The translations under genes and the position numbers were made by a program. Shown in pieces: positions 1 through 5,480 of a stretch of DNA of 7,915 nucleotides. Every line of letters begins with the position of its first letter. Positions within the stretch are counted from its first letter, which is position 1. The notes beneath the pieces are model-generated. The model saw nothing but the letters and a program-made list of their open reading frames with translations, did no database searches and was not told the DNA's origin. The stretch comes from Chryseobacterium gleum (GTDB lineage: Bacteria; Bacteroidota; Bacteroidia; Flavobacteriales_D; Crocinitomicaceae): NCBI GenBank assembly GCA_943326315.2, contig CALPSU020000114.1, positions 1 to 7,915 on the forward strand, read 5' to 3'.

Positions 1-636
1 AATTGGATTAAATTCACATTCAACAGTTGGGAAAGCGGAAGTTTCACCTTTTTCATTTCTAGCAACAATTACAGAAAGCTCTTTGTCGAAGGGAATCATT
101 TTTTCGACTATTGACGGTGCTTTGAAAGCATTTTCAATGTCATTTTTTGAACGCAAAGCTTGAACACCTTTTCCGTCGTAACCGCCCTTTCTTAATTTTT
201 GCATTAAGGGGAATTCTGAAAAATAATTTTGAATTTCAGAATCATCATTAATCAAATAATATTCTGCAGTTGGTATATTATTATTCTTATAAAACTCTTT
301 TTGCAGACCCTTATCTTGAATTATTCGAAGAACTCTTGGTTGTGGAAAAATTTTCTTACCTGACTTTTCCAATGCTTCTAATGCTTCGATATTCACATTT
401 TCAATTTCAACAGTAATCAAGTCTTTATCAATTCCGAAATTAAATACGTCGTTATAATCTAGTAAACTACCTAGTGTAAAGGATTCAGCAATAGATTTAC
501 AAGGGGCGTTTATATCAGGATCAAGAACATGAACCTGAACATCATAATTAATTGCCTCTTGTATAAACATCCGGCCAAGCTGACCTCCACCAATCATTCC
601 CAAATGAAAGGATTTTCCGTACCATTTATTTTGCAT
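1..636 (-). CDS. purK: 5-(carboxyamino)imidazole ribonucleotide synthase PurK, N-terminal 212 residues (truncated by window edge)
   Basis: PurK is a cytosolic ATP-grasp enzyme that makes N5-CAIR from AIR, bicarbonate and ATP in de novo purine synthesis. Translating the minus strand from the ATG at 636 gives 212 uninterrupted codons that run off the left edge. The sequence shows the N-terminal Rossmann-like glycine motif GMIGGGQLGRM (residues 13-23), a VLDPD strand end (37-41), TVEIENV (75-81), a DKGLQKEFY segment opening the ATP-grasp part (108-116) and the ATP-binding glycine loop GGYDGKGV (151-158). VEKMIPFDKELSVIVARN (177-194) is typical of PurK. Family members are about 350-390 residues, so roughly 40% is missing. 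Residue 14 is a second Met, but starting there would cut into the first beta strand, so the ATG at 636 is preferred; it also sits directly behind a promoter-like box. The gene is divergent from hpt, another purine gene. Identity is very secure from the motifs. Confidence 0.95.
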   Translation of the reverse strand, partial: MQNKWYGKSFHLGMIGGGQLGRMFIQEAINYDVQVHVLDPDINAPCKSIAESFTLGSLLDYNDVFNFGIDKDLITVEIENVNIEALEALEKSGKKIFPQPRVLRIIQDKGLQKEFYKNNNIPTAEYYLINDDSEIQNYFSEFPLMQKLRKGGYDGKGVQALRSKNDIENAFKAPSIVEKMIPFDKELSVIVARNEKGETSAFPTVECEFNPI

Positions 637-640
637 AGTA

Positions 641-648
641 CAAAGATA
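641..648 (-). promoter_or_regulatory. Bacteroidota-type -7 promoter box of purK
   Basis: Read on the minus strand, this is TATCTTTG, an exact match to the TAnnTTTG -7 element used by the Bacteroidota primary sigma factor. Only four bases (TACT) separate it from the purK ATG at 636, so transcription would start at or within a few bases of the start codon. A matching -33 TTTG box is not evident; the spaced position reads TTTTAG. The consensus is established knowledge; the assignment here is inference. Confidence 0.6.
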
Positions 649-712
649 GCTTGATATTTATTTCTAAAATATAGTTTTAACGGAATTATTACGCATATTT
701 TTAATATAATTG

Positions 713-720
713 TATTTTTG
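713..720 (+). promoter_or_regulatory. Bacteroidota-type -7 promoter box of hpt(-adk)
   Basis: TATTTTTG matches TAnnTTTG and lies 20 bases before the hpt ATG, which implies a short A/T-rich leader of about 15 nt without a Shine-Dalgarno sequence. No clear -33 TTTG is seen at the expected distance. It faces away from the purK box in the 104-bp divergent intergenic region, so both purine promoters share that DNA. Confidence 0.55.
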
Positions 721-740
721 CACTTATATATATCGTTTAA

Positions 741-1274
741 ATGATTCATATCAACGACAAATATTTTAATACATTCATCCAAGAAGATGAGCTTCAAAGC
801 AGAATAAATGCATTAGCTTCTATAATTAATAAAGATTATAAAGGTAAAGAGGTGCTTTTTATTGCTATTCTGAATGGTGTATTTATGTTTGCGACAGATT
901 TACTAAAAAAGATTAAAATAGATTGTGAAATTTCGTTCATTAAAGTTAGTACATATAAAGGTACAGCTTCAACATCTAATTTAATTGATTTAATTGGCTT
1001 AAATACGGATTTGAAAAATAAAGAAATTATAATTTTAGATGATATTGTTGACACTGGATTTACGCTATCTGAAATTGAGAAAACTATTAAAAAATCAAAT
1101 CCGAAATCGTTAAAAACATGTGCTTTATTATTTAAGCCAAAAGCATTTAAAGGAAATCAAAAACCTCATTATATTGGATTTGAAATTCCAAATTTATTTG
1201 TGGTTGGATATGGCTTGGATTATAATCAAAAAGGTAGAAATTATTCTGAAATATATCAGATTACTGAAAATTAA
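741..1274 (+). CDS. hpt: Hypoxanthine(-guanine) phosphoribosyltransferase
   Basis: This is a type I phosphoribosyltransferase that salvages hypoxanthine (and probably guanine) with PRPP to IMP/GMP in the cytosol. The 177-residue product matches the usual bacterial Hpt length of about 178. Visible family elements in order: LNGVF (44-48), the active-site loop that contacts pyrophosphate; the flexible catalytic loop region STYKGTASTS (70-79); the PRPP-binding signature IILDDIVDTGFTL (97-109) with the paired acidic residues D100-D101; and KPHYIGFEIP (141-150), whose Lys corresponds to the purine-O6-contacting Lys of HGPRTs. FVVGYGLDYNQKGRN (153-167) supplies the aromatic base-stacking residue and the metal-binding Asp. 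The start is the first ATG after the promoter-like box. It is followed 33 bp later by adk with no terminator or promoter box between, so the two are likely co-transcribed. Guanine versus hypoxanthine preference cannot be read from the sequence. Confidence 0.95.
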   Translation: MIHINDKYFNTFIQEDELQSRINALASIINKDYKGKEVLFIAILNGVFMFATDLLKKIKIDCEISFIKVSTYKGTASTSNLIDLIGLNTDLKNKEIIILDDIVDTGFTLSEIEKTIKKSNPKSLKTCALLFKPKAFKGNQKPHYIGFEIPNLFVVGYGLDYNQKGRNYSEIYQITEN

Positions 1275-1307
1275 ACTTACATAATAACTATTAAAAAAAT
1301 ATCAAAT

Positions 1308-1880
1308 ATGTTAAATATCGTTTTATTTGGACCTCCAGGAGCAGGGAAAGGAACTCAATCCGAGCGACTAATAGAGAAATTTGGTTTAGTTCATTTATCT
1401 ACAGGAGATATTTTTCGTTCAAATATTAAAGACCAAACCGAATTAGGCGTCTTAGCAAAAAGCTACATGGATGGTGGTCAGCTGGTTCCAGACGAAGTTA
1501 CTATAAACATGCTTCGTTCTGAAGTTTTAAAAAATAAGACTGCTAAAGGATTTATTTTTGATGGATTTCCTAGAACAAATCATCAAGCATCTTCATTAGA
1601 CTTGTTTCTTACTGAATTAAACACCTCTATTACGCTTATGCTTGCTTTAGAAGTTGAAGAAAATGAATTAAAAAGCAGATTGGCTAAAAGAGCTGAAATT
1701 AGTGGCCGAATAGACGATGCTAATCCAGAAGTAATCGCTAAACGCATACATGTTTATAATTCAGAAACAACACCCGTAAAAGAATTCTACCAAAAACAAA
1801 ACAAATTTGTTTCTATTGACGGAATTGGTTCAATAGACGATATTTCAGATCGTTTATTTTCCGCGATTGACAATTTTTAA
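1308..1880 (+). CDS. adk: Adenylate kinase, short-LID form
   Basis: The enzyme catalyses ATP + AMP <-> 2 ADP in the cytosol and sets adenylate energy balance. The 190-residue protein carries the P-loop GPPGAGKGT (8-16), the AMP-binding segment LSTGDIFRSNI (30-40) with its Thr and Arg, the strongly diagnostic DGFPRT (85-90), and the Arg-bearing KRAEISGRIDDANPEVIAKRI stretch around residues 127-147. The LID domain is only a short loop with no Cys4 zinc site. This explains the length of 190 against about 214 for the long enterobacterial form, and short-LID Adk is common in Bacteroidota. The start ATG is immediately followed by the first beta strand (MLNIVLFG), so no alternative start fits. The gene shares a probable transcript with hpt, and the pairing makes metabolic sense: salvaged purine nucleotides feed the adenylate pool. 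A strong hairpin follows 87 bp downstream. Confidence 0.97.
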   Translation: MLNIVLFGPPGAGKGTQSERLIEKFGLVHLSTGDIFRSNIKDQTELGVLAKSYMDGGQLVPDEVTINMLRSEVLKNKTAKGFIFDGFPRTNHQASSLDLFLTELNTSITLMLALEVEENELKSRLAKRAEISGRIDDANPEVIAKRIHVYNSETTPVKEFYQKQNKFVSIDGIGSIDDISDRLFSAIDNF

Positions 1881-1967
1881 CTTCTAAAAAGATTGGATTT
1901 ATACTATATTGATAGCTACTTAGCATTTTAGATAAACAATATTTATTAGTGGATATATTAAACATTT

Positions 1968-1997
1968 AAAAGAGACGCATAATCATGCGTCTCTTTT
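1968..1997. terminator. Hairpin terminator after adk (perfect 13-bp stem)
   Basis: A perfect inverted repeat: 13 bases (AAAAGAGACGCAT, 1968-1980), a 4-base loop AATC, and the exact reverse complement at 1985-1997. The GC-richer core flanked by A4 and T4 has the shape of a Rho-independent terminator readable from either strand. It separates the hpt-adk unit from the obg promoter 25 bp further on. The T run is short (four T, then GGG), so termination strength is uncertain. Confidence 0.75.
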
Positions 1998-2021
1998 GGG
2001 TTAAAAGCACTCTAATCATTG

Positions 2022-2038
2022 ATAATTTTGTACCTTTG
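2022..2038 (+). promoter_or_regulatory. Extended -7 promoter element of the obg operon
   Basis: TACCTTTG (2031-2038) matches TAnnTTTG exactly. It is preceded by ATAATTTTG, and the whole 17-base string is identical to the one before the lipoprotein gene at 7197-7213. Transcription would start around 2042-2046, leaving a leader of about 70 nt before obg. A -33 TTTG at the normal spacing is not visible. Confidence 0.7.
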
Positions 2039-2050
2039 CACTTTCATTGT

Positions 2051-2093
2051 AAAATGTAAATCATTTTTTTTTGTAAATCAACTTTCGATTTAC
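2051..2093 (+). repeat. Direct and inverted repeats in the obg 5' leader
   Basis: The leader contains two direct copies of GTAAATCA (2056-2063 and 2073-2080) separated by T9 (2064-2072), followed by an inverted copy GATTTAC (2087-2093). Either direct copy can pair with the inverted one; the nearer one gives a 7-bp stem with a 7-base loop. A separate small hairpin, AAAATG-taaat-CATTTT (2051-2067), runs straight into the T tract. These structures exclude one another if the upstream copy is used. Stems are AT-rich and weak, so any regulatory role is conjecture. Confidence 0.4.
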
Positions 2094-2112
2094 TTTTAAC
2101 TAAATTAATATT

Positions 2113-3105
2113 ATGGCTTCAGATAATTTCGTTGATTATGTAAAAATTCATTGTAAATCTGGTAACGGAGGTGGAGGTTCAGCGCATTTTAGACGTGAAA
2201 AATACATACCAAAAGGTGGGCCTGATGGTGGTGATGGTGGCCGTGGAGGACATATTATCATTAGAGGTAATACTCAGCTTTGGACTCTTTTGCATTTGAA
2301 ATTCAATAAACATTCGAAAGCTGGTCATGGTGGTCATGGTGCAGGAAATCTAAAAACTGGAGGACAAGGAGAAGATAAATACATTGAAGTTCCTATAGGA
2401 ACATTGGCTAGAGATATTGAAACAGGTGAAGTTTTATTTGAAATCACAAAAGATGGTGAAGAAAGAATTTTAGTACCTGGTGGTCGAGGAGGATTGGGAA
2501 ATACTCAATTTAAATCATCGACTTTTCAAACACCTCGCTATGCACAACCTGGAGAGCCTGGACAAGAAGGTTGGAAAATACTTGAGTTAAAAGTACTTGC
2601 GGATGTTGGTTTGGTTGGTTTTCCAAATGCTGGTAAAAGCACATTATTATCCGTTATATCAACAGCAAAACCTGAAATAGGTGATTACGCATTTACTACT
2701 TTAAGACCTAATTTAGGAATTGTAAAATACAGAGATTATCGGTCTTTCATAATGGCAGATATACCGGGTATTATTGAAGGTGCGCATTTAGGAAAAGGAT
2801 TAGGTCTTCGTTTTTTAAGACATATTGAAAGAAATTCTTTGCTACTATTTATGATTGCTGCCGATAGTAAAGATATTCATGCAGAATATAAAGTGCTATT
2901 GAATGAACTCAAACAATATAATCCTGAATTATTACATAAAGATAGATTATTAGCTATCACAAAATCGGATATGCTAGATGATCAATTAAAAGATGATATT
3001 CGTAAAGATTTACCGACTATTCCATATATTTTCATCTCTTCAGTTGCTGAACAAGGTTTAACTGAATTAAAAGATATGATATGGGAAACATTGAATAATG
3101 AATAA
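2113..3105 (+). CDS. obg: Obg/CgtA family ribosome-associated GTPase
   Basis: Obg is an essential P-loop GTPase that binds the large ribosomal subunit and takes part in 50S assembly and stress signalling. The 330-residue protein has the glycine-rich Obg fold at about 2-158, with repeated GG/GGxG segments such as SGNGGGGSAHFRREK (16-30) and GPDGGDGGRGG (36-46). A TRAFAC GTPase domain follows: G1 GFPNAGKST (169-177), switch-I threonines in YAFTTL (192-197), G3 DIPG (216-219), G4 TKSD (283-286) and G5-like SSVA (309-312). It ends right after the G domain and so lacks the C-terminal extension of E. coli CgtA (390 residues), as is usual in Bacteroidota. The start ATG follows an A/T-rich sequence and leads directly into the conserved FVDYVKI segment. 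The 3' end overlaps the PAP2 gene by 8 bp, pointing to translational coupling. It has its own promoter. Confidence 0.97.
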   Translation: MASDNFVDYVKIHCKSGNGGGGSAHFRREKYIPKGGPDGGDGGRGGHIIIRGNTQLWTLLHLKFNKHSKAGHGGHGAGNLKTGGQGEDKYIEVPIGTLARDIETGEVLFEITKDGEERILVPGGRGGLGNTQFKSSTFQTPRYAQPGEPGQEGWKILELKVLADVGLVGFPNAGKSTLLSVISTAKPEIGDYAFTTLRPNLGIVKYRDYRSFIMADIPGIIEGAHLGKGLGLRFLRHIERNSLLLFMIAADSKDIHAEYKVLLNELKQYNPELLHKDRLLAITKSDMLDDQLKDDIRKDLPTIPYIFISSVAEQGLTELKDMIWETLNNE

Positions 3106-3691
3106 TTTATTAGAAGAAATTGATCGTATTATCGTTGTCACTATCAATGGATGGAATACTCCGTTATTAGATGAAATTATGTGGTCAATTTCTTCAAAAA
3201 TTATTTGGATACCTCTGTACTTGTTTTTAATATTTCTAGCTTTAAAAAGACTAAATGTTAAACAAACTTTATTTTTCACTCTTTTAGGTGTTTTAAGCGT
3301 TGTTGCAGCAGATTTAATTTCAAACTACGGATTTAAAGAAGTTTTTCAAAGATTCAGGCCTTCACATAACTTAATATTATCAAGTAAATTGCACCTATAC
3401 GAAATAAAATCTGGCGAGTTTTATAGGGGGGGATTATATGGTTTTATTTCCTCCCATTCAGCAAATTTTTTCGCTTTCTCTACTTTTGTTGGTCTAGCTT
3501 TAAAAGCATATTATCCAAAGTTATTAATTTCACTTCTTACAATTGCAAGTTTAGTTAGTCTAAGTAGAATATATTTAGGCGTTCATTATTTTTCCGATGT
3601 ATTGATTGGGGGAATTGTAGGTGGTTTAATTGCTTATTTGATCATTCATTTTTTGTATTTTCGCTTTATTGAAAAGATAGGAACTAAATGA
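3098..3691 (+). CDS. PAP2-family membrane phosphatase
   Basis: A 197-residue multi-pass inner-membrane protein of the phosphatidic acid phosphatase type 2 superfamily, which removes phosphate from lipid phosphates such as phosphatidate, PG-phosphate or undecaprenyl diphosphate. All three signature motifs are present: KEVFQRFRP (80-88; K-x6-RP), ISSHS (117-121; a variant of PSGH with the catalytic His at 120), and SRIYLGVHYFSD (156-167; SR-x5-H-x3-D with nucleophile-type His163 and Asp167). Hydrophobic segments lie at about 34-50, 56-74, 113-135, 141-160 and 167-189, and the motifs fall at their edges as expected. The start ATG lies inside the end of obg (8-bp overlap) and the stop overlaps crcB by 4 bp, so it is the middle gene of the operon. 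The substrate cannot be told from sequence. A G7 run encodes residues 110-112. The replaced PSG residues are conservative enough that activity is expected. Confidence 0.9.
   Translation: MNNLLEEIDRIIVVTINGWNTPLLDEIMWSISSKIIWIPLYLFLIFLALKRLNVKQTLFFTLLGVLSVVAADLISNYGFKEVFQRFRPSHNLILSSKLHLYEIKSGEFYRGGLYGFISSHSANFFAFSTFVGLALKAYYPKLLISLLTIASLVSLSRIYLGVHYFSDVLIGGIVGGLIAYLIIHFLYFRFIEKIGTK
3426..3432 (+). repeat. G7 homopolymer inside the PAP2 gene
   Basis: Seven consecutive G encode parts of codons 110-112 (AGG GGG GGA, Arg-Gly-Gly) just ahead of the second catalytic motif. It stands out in this AT-rich window, where no other G run of this length was noticed. A one-base slip would frameshift the protein before His120. 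The run exists; its significance is inference. Confidence 0.5.
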
Positions 3692-4053
3692 TAACATTAC
3701 TTTATATCTTTGTTGGAGGTGGCTTGGGTAGTGTCGCTAGATTTGGGATGTCAAAATTATTTTCAAATTTCACGACCTCGGACTTACCTTTAGCTACATT
3801 TTTTTCAAATATTATTGCTTGTACAATATTAGCTTTAATAGCTTATTACTTTCAAGGAAAAATCAATCAATATGCATGGATTAGCCCTTTTTTATTGATT
3901 GGCTTTTGTGGAGGATTTAGTACATTTAGTTCATTCAGTAATGAATCGGTTCAATTAATCATTAATGGGCAATGGCAAATTGCTTTATTAAATATCTTCA
4001 TTTCAATTTTCACTTCCTTTGGAATCATTTACTGGATTCGCCTGAAAATGTAA
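3688..4053 (+). CDS. crcB: Fluoride channel/exporter CrcB (FluC)
   Basis: A 121-residue small membrane protein of the CrcB/Fluc family, which forms antiparallel dimers in the inner membrane and lets fluoride leave the cell. Four hydrophobic segments lie at about 3-20, 35-55, 62-80 and 97-117. Family landmarks are GGGLGSVARFG (10-20), the polar Asn41 in TM2, and GFCGGFSTFSSFSNE (72-86). The last contains the glycine-rich break that forms the central Na+ site and Phe80/Phe83, which match the Phe-box spacing of characterised Fluc channels. The length matches the family (about 120-130). The ATG overlaps the PAP2 TGA stop (ATGA), the classic arrangement for translational coupling, so it is the third gene of the obg operon. 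No fluoride riboswitch is seen in front of it, and expression is probably constitutive from the operon promoter. It converges on the acyltransferase gene with a 17-bp gap and no obvious terminator. Confidence 0.92.
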   Translation: MITLLYIFVGGGLGSVARFGMSKLFSNFTTSDLPLATFFSNIIACTILALIAYYFQGKINQYAWISPFLLIGFCGGFSTFSSFSNESVQLIINGQWQIALLNIFISIFTSFGIIYWIRLKM

Positions 4054-4070
4054 CTGGAAATTATTTAATT

Positions 4071-5405
4071 TTATGCTACTTGAATCAATTCATTAATTTT
4101 ATTTATTAAACTATTTCGCTTTTGTATAATTGATGTTAAATCGATTTTTTGTATTAATTCTTTTTCTTTATACTCAATCAATCTTCTCCAGTAGAGATAT
4201 GCAATTAATCCAAAAATTGGAATTATAAAGAAATAATAACACATAGCTAACCAAAAATTCGGATATATAAACTGATGAAAAAGAAATATAAATGGAATAT
4301 TATAAATACCCATCGCTGCCTTTCCCAATAATTTTTTTACTGAACCCCAAAATACTTTTCTCTTAAATGTTTTCTCAGTAAAACGCTTAATTAATATATA
4401 TGGTAATAAAAAGTGAATTAGACCAACAATAAAAAATGGAAACATTAAAATTAAAAATATTGTATCTTTTGATTTATTTTTATTCTTGTTGGTTTGAAAA
4501 TCAAACACATGACTTTCTTTAATTTTAAAACGTTTTAAAATATTAAAATAATTGTCCATTTCATTTTTTAATTGAACAAGCACCTCATTTTCTTCCAATT
4601 GACGCTCATTCATCCAATTTGCAAGATTTTGTGAATACTTCCATCTAGATTTCAAGGGAATTGAGTTGTCATAGTTTTGAGCGTTCATTCCTTTTCTAGT
4701 TAACTTCATTATGTTTTCATGAAAAGATGTCCAATTTTTATCTTCAATATGCGTAATTTGTTCACGCATTTTAACTTCGACTAATTTTGTTAATTCATTA
4801 ATCACTTTATTTGGATTTTCTATAAAGGCTTCTTTATAGTCGTTCAAACAGATTTTATCTGAGGTAGAAATTAAAATATCACTTCTAAGATAATTAGGGT
4901 CTGAATAATTACAACCAACAGCTGCAACATAAATGTTTTTTTTCCAATTCATAGATTCAAGTGCAATGAATCCAATACGAATTGCCCCTTTTTTAACAGG
5001 TTTCAATCTACGAATAAAAACATCATCGGTAAAGCCTTCTCCAAAAATTAAAAGATTTCTTCCATGAGAAAGAATCTTAGTACATCTATCAAAGACTTCT
5101 GTATTTTTACCTTTAGTGTCTTCTCCATCATGTTGTCTGTAAATTGGAAGCATATGAGAGGCCCATAAAATAGGTTTAAGAAAAGGCTTAAAAATATCAG
5201 ATCTTGTCATGAAAAAAACAATAGGCTTCCTAAGCGATGCAACCAAAAGAGGATCCATGAAAGAAGCCGCATGATTACTTACATAAATAGTTCTACCAAA
5301 AAACTGATTGGGTGAATTATGAATTGCTCTATTTCTGAAATAAAGTCGATTAGAAATTCGTAAAGAAAAATAAAGAAATAAATATAATATTCGCATACTG
5401 TTCAT
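4071..5405 (-). CDS. PlsC-like glycerolipid acyltransferase with C-terminal membrane domain
   Basis: A 444-residue membrane-associated acyltransferase of the LPLAT/PlsC superfamily, probably acylating glycerol-3-phosphate or 1-acylglycerol-3-phosphate in phospholipid synthesis. The catalytic motif is VSNHAASFMDPLL (42-54): His45 and Asp51 are separated by five residues rather than the textbook four. Other conserved blocks follow: LLIFGEGFTDD (118-128; the acceptor-binding FPEG-like motif), VKKGAIRIGF (137-146) and VAAVGCNYSDP (160-170). From about 190 to 310 the protein is charged and helical without motifs I recognise. Hydrophobic segments at about 314-339, 366-382 and 384-406 anchor the C-terminus, followed by a Lys/Glu-rich tail. 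The predicted ATG at 5405 lies 5 bp beyond the T tract of the pruA terminator hairpin, and no promoter box is visible; Met4 is a possible alternative start. It shares strand and order with pruA. The superfamily is secure; substrate position (sn-1 or sn-2) is not. Confidence 0.85.
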   Translation of the reverse strand: MNSMRILYLFLYFSLRISNRLYFRNRAIHNSPNQFFGRTIYVSNHAASFMDPLLVASLRKPIVFFMTRSDIFKPFLKPILWASHMLPIYRQHDGEDTKGKNTEVFDRCTKILSHGRNLLIFGEGFTDDVFIRRLKPVKKGAIRIGFIALESMNWKKNIYVAAVGCNYSDPNYLRSDILISTSDKICLNDYKEAFIENPNKVINELTKLVEVKMREQITHIEDKNWTSFHENIMKLTRKGMNAQNYDNSIPLKSRWKYSQNLANWMNERQLEENEVLVQLKNEMDNYFNILKRFKIKESHVFDFQTNKNKNKSKDTIFLILMFPFFIVGLIHFLLPYILIKRFTEKTFKRKVFWGSVKKLLGKAAMGIYNIPFIFLFHQFIYPNFWLAMCYYFFIIPIFGLIAYLYWRRLIEYKEKELIQKIDLTSIIQKRNSLINKINELIQVA

Positions 5406-5410
5406 TAAAT

Positions 5411-5461
5411 AAAAAAAGACATTAAATGAATTACTAATATTTAGTTTTTCATTTAATGTCT
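5411..5461 (-). terminator. Rho-independent terminator of pruA
   Basis: Read on the minus strand, 19 bp after the pruA stop, a 14-bp perfect outer stem (5448-5461 with 5417-5430) encloses a TT/TT internal loop and a 5-bp inner stem (5433-5437 with 5441-5445) closed by a 3-base loop. It is followed directly by seven T (5417-5411). Stem plus T tract is a textbook intrinsic terminator, although the stem is AT-rich. The T tract ends 5 bases before the acyltransferase ATG. Confidence 0.75.
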
Positions 5462-5480
5462 GTAATTTATACTTTAATAT

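Noticed and set aside
594..797. Minus-strand 67-codon ORF spanning the purK-hpt intergenic region
   Set aside because: It overlaps purK in another frame and the hpt start on the opposite strand, crosses both promoter boxes, and its translation shows only A/T-driven hydrophobic residues without any motif.
836..1054. Minus-strand 72-codon ORF inside hpt
   Set aside because: It is fully antisense to the conserved PRPP-binding region of hpt, with no promoter or recognisable protein features; a shadow frame.
3067..3279. Minus-strand 70-codon ORF over the obg/PAP2 junction
   Set aside because: It is antisense to two well-supported genes and has no recognisable motif; a shadow frame.
3600..3700. 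A fluoride riboswitch ahead of crcB
   Set aside because: The upstream bases are PAP2 coding sequence right up to the ATGA overlap, and I could not see the conserved GGNGAUGG-type core there.
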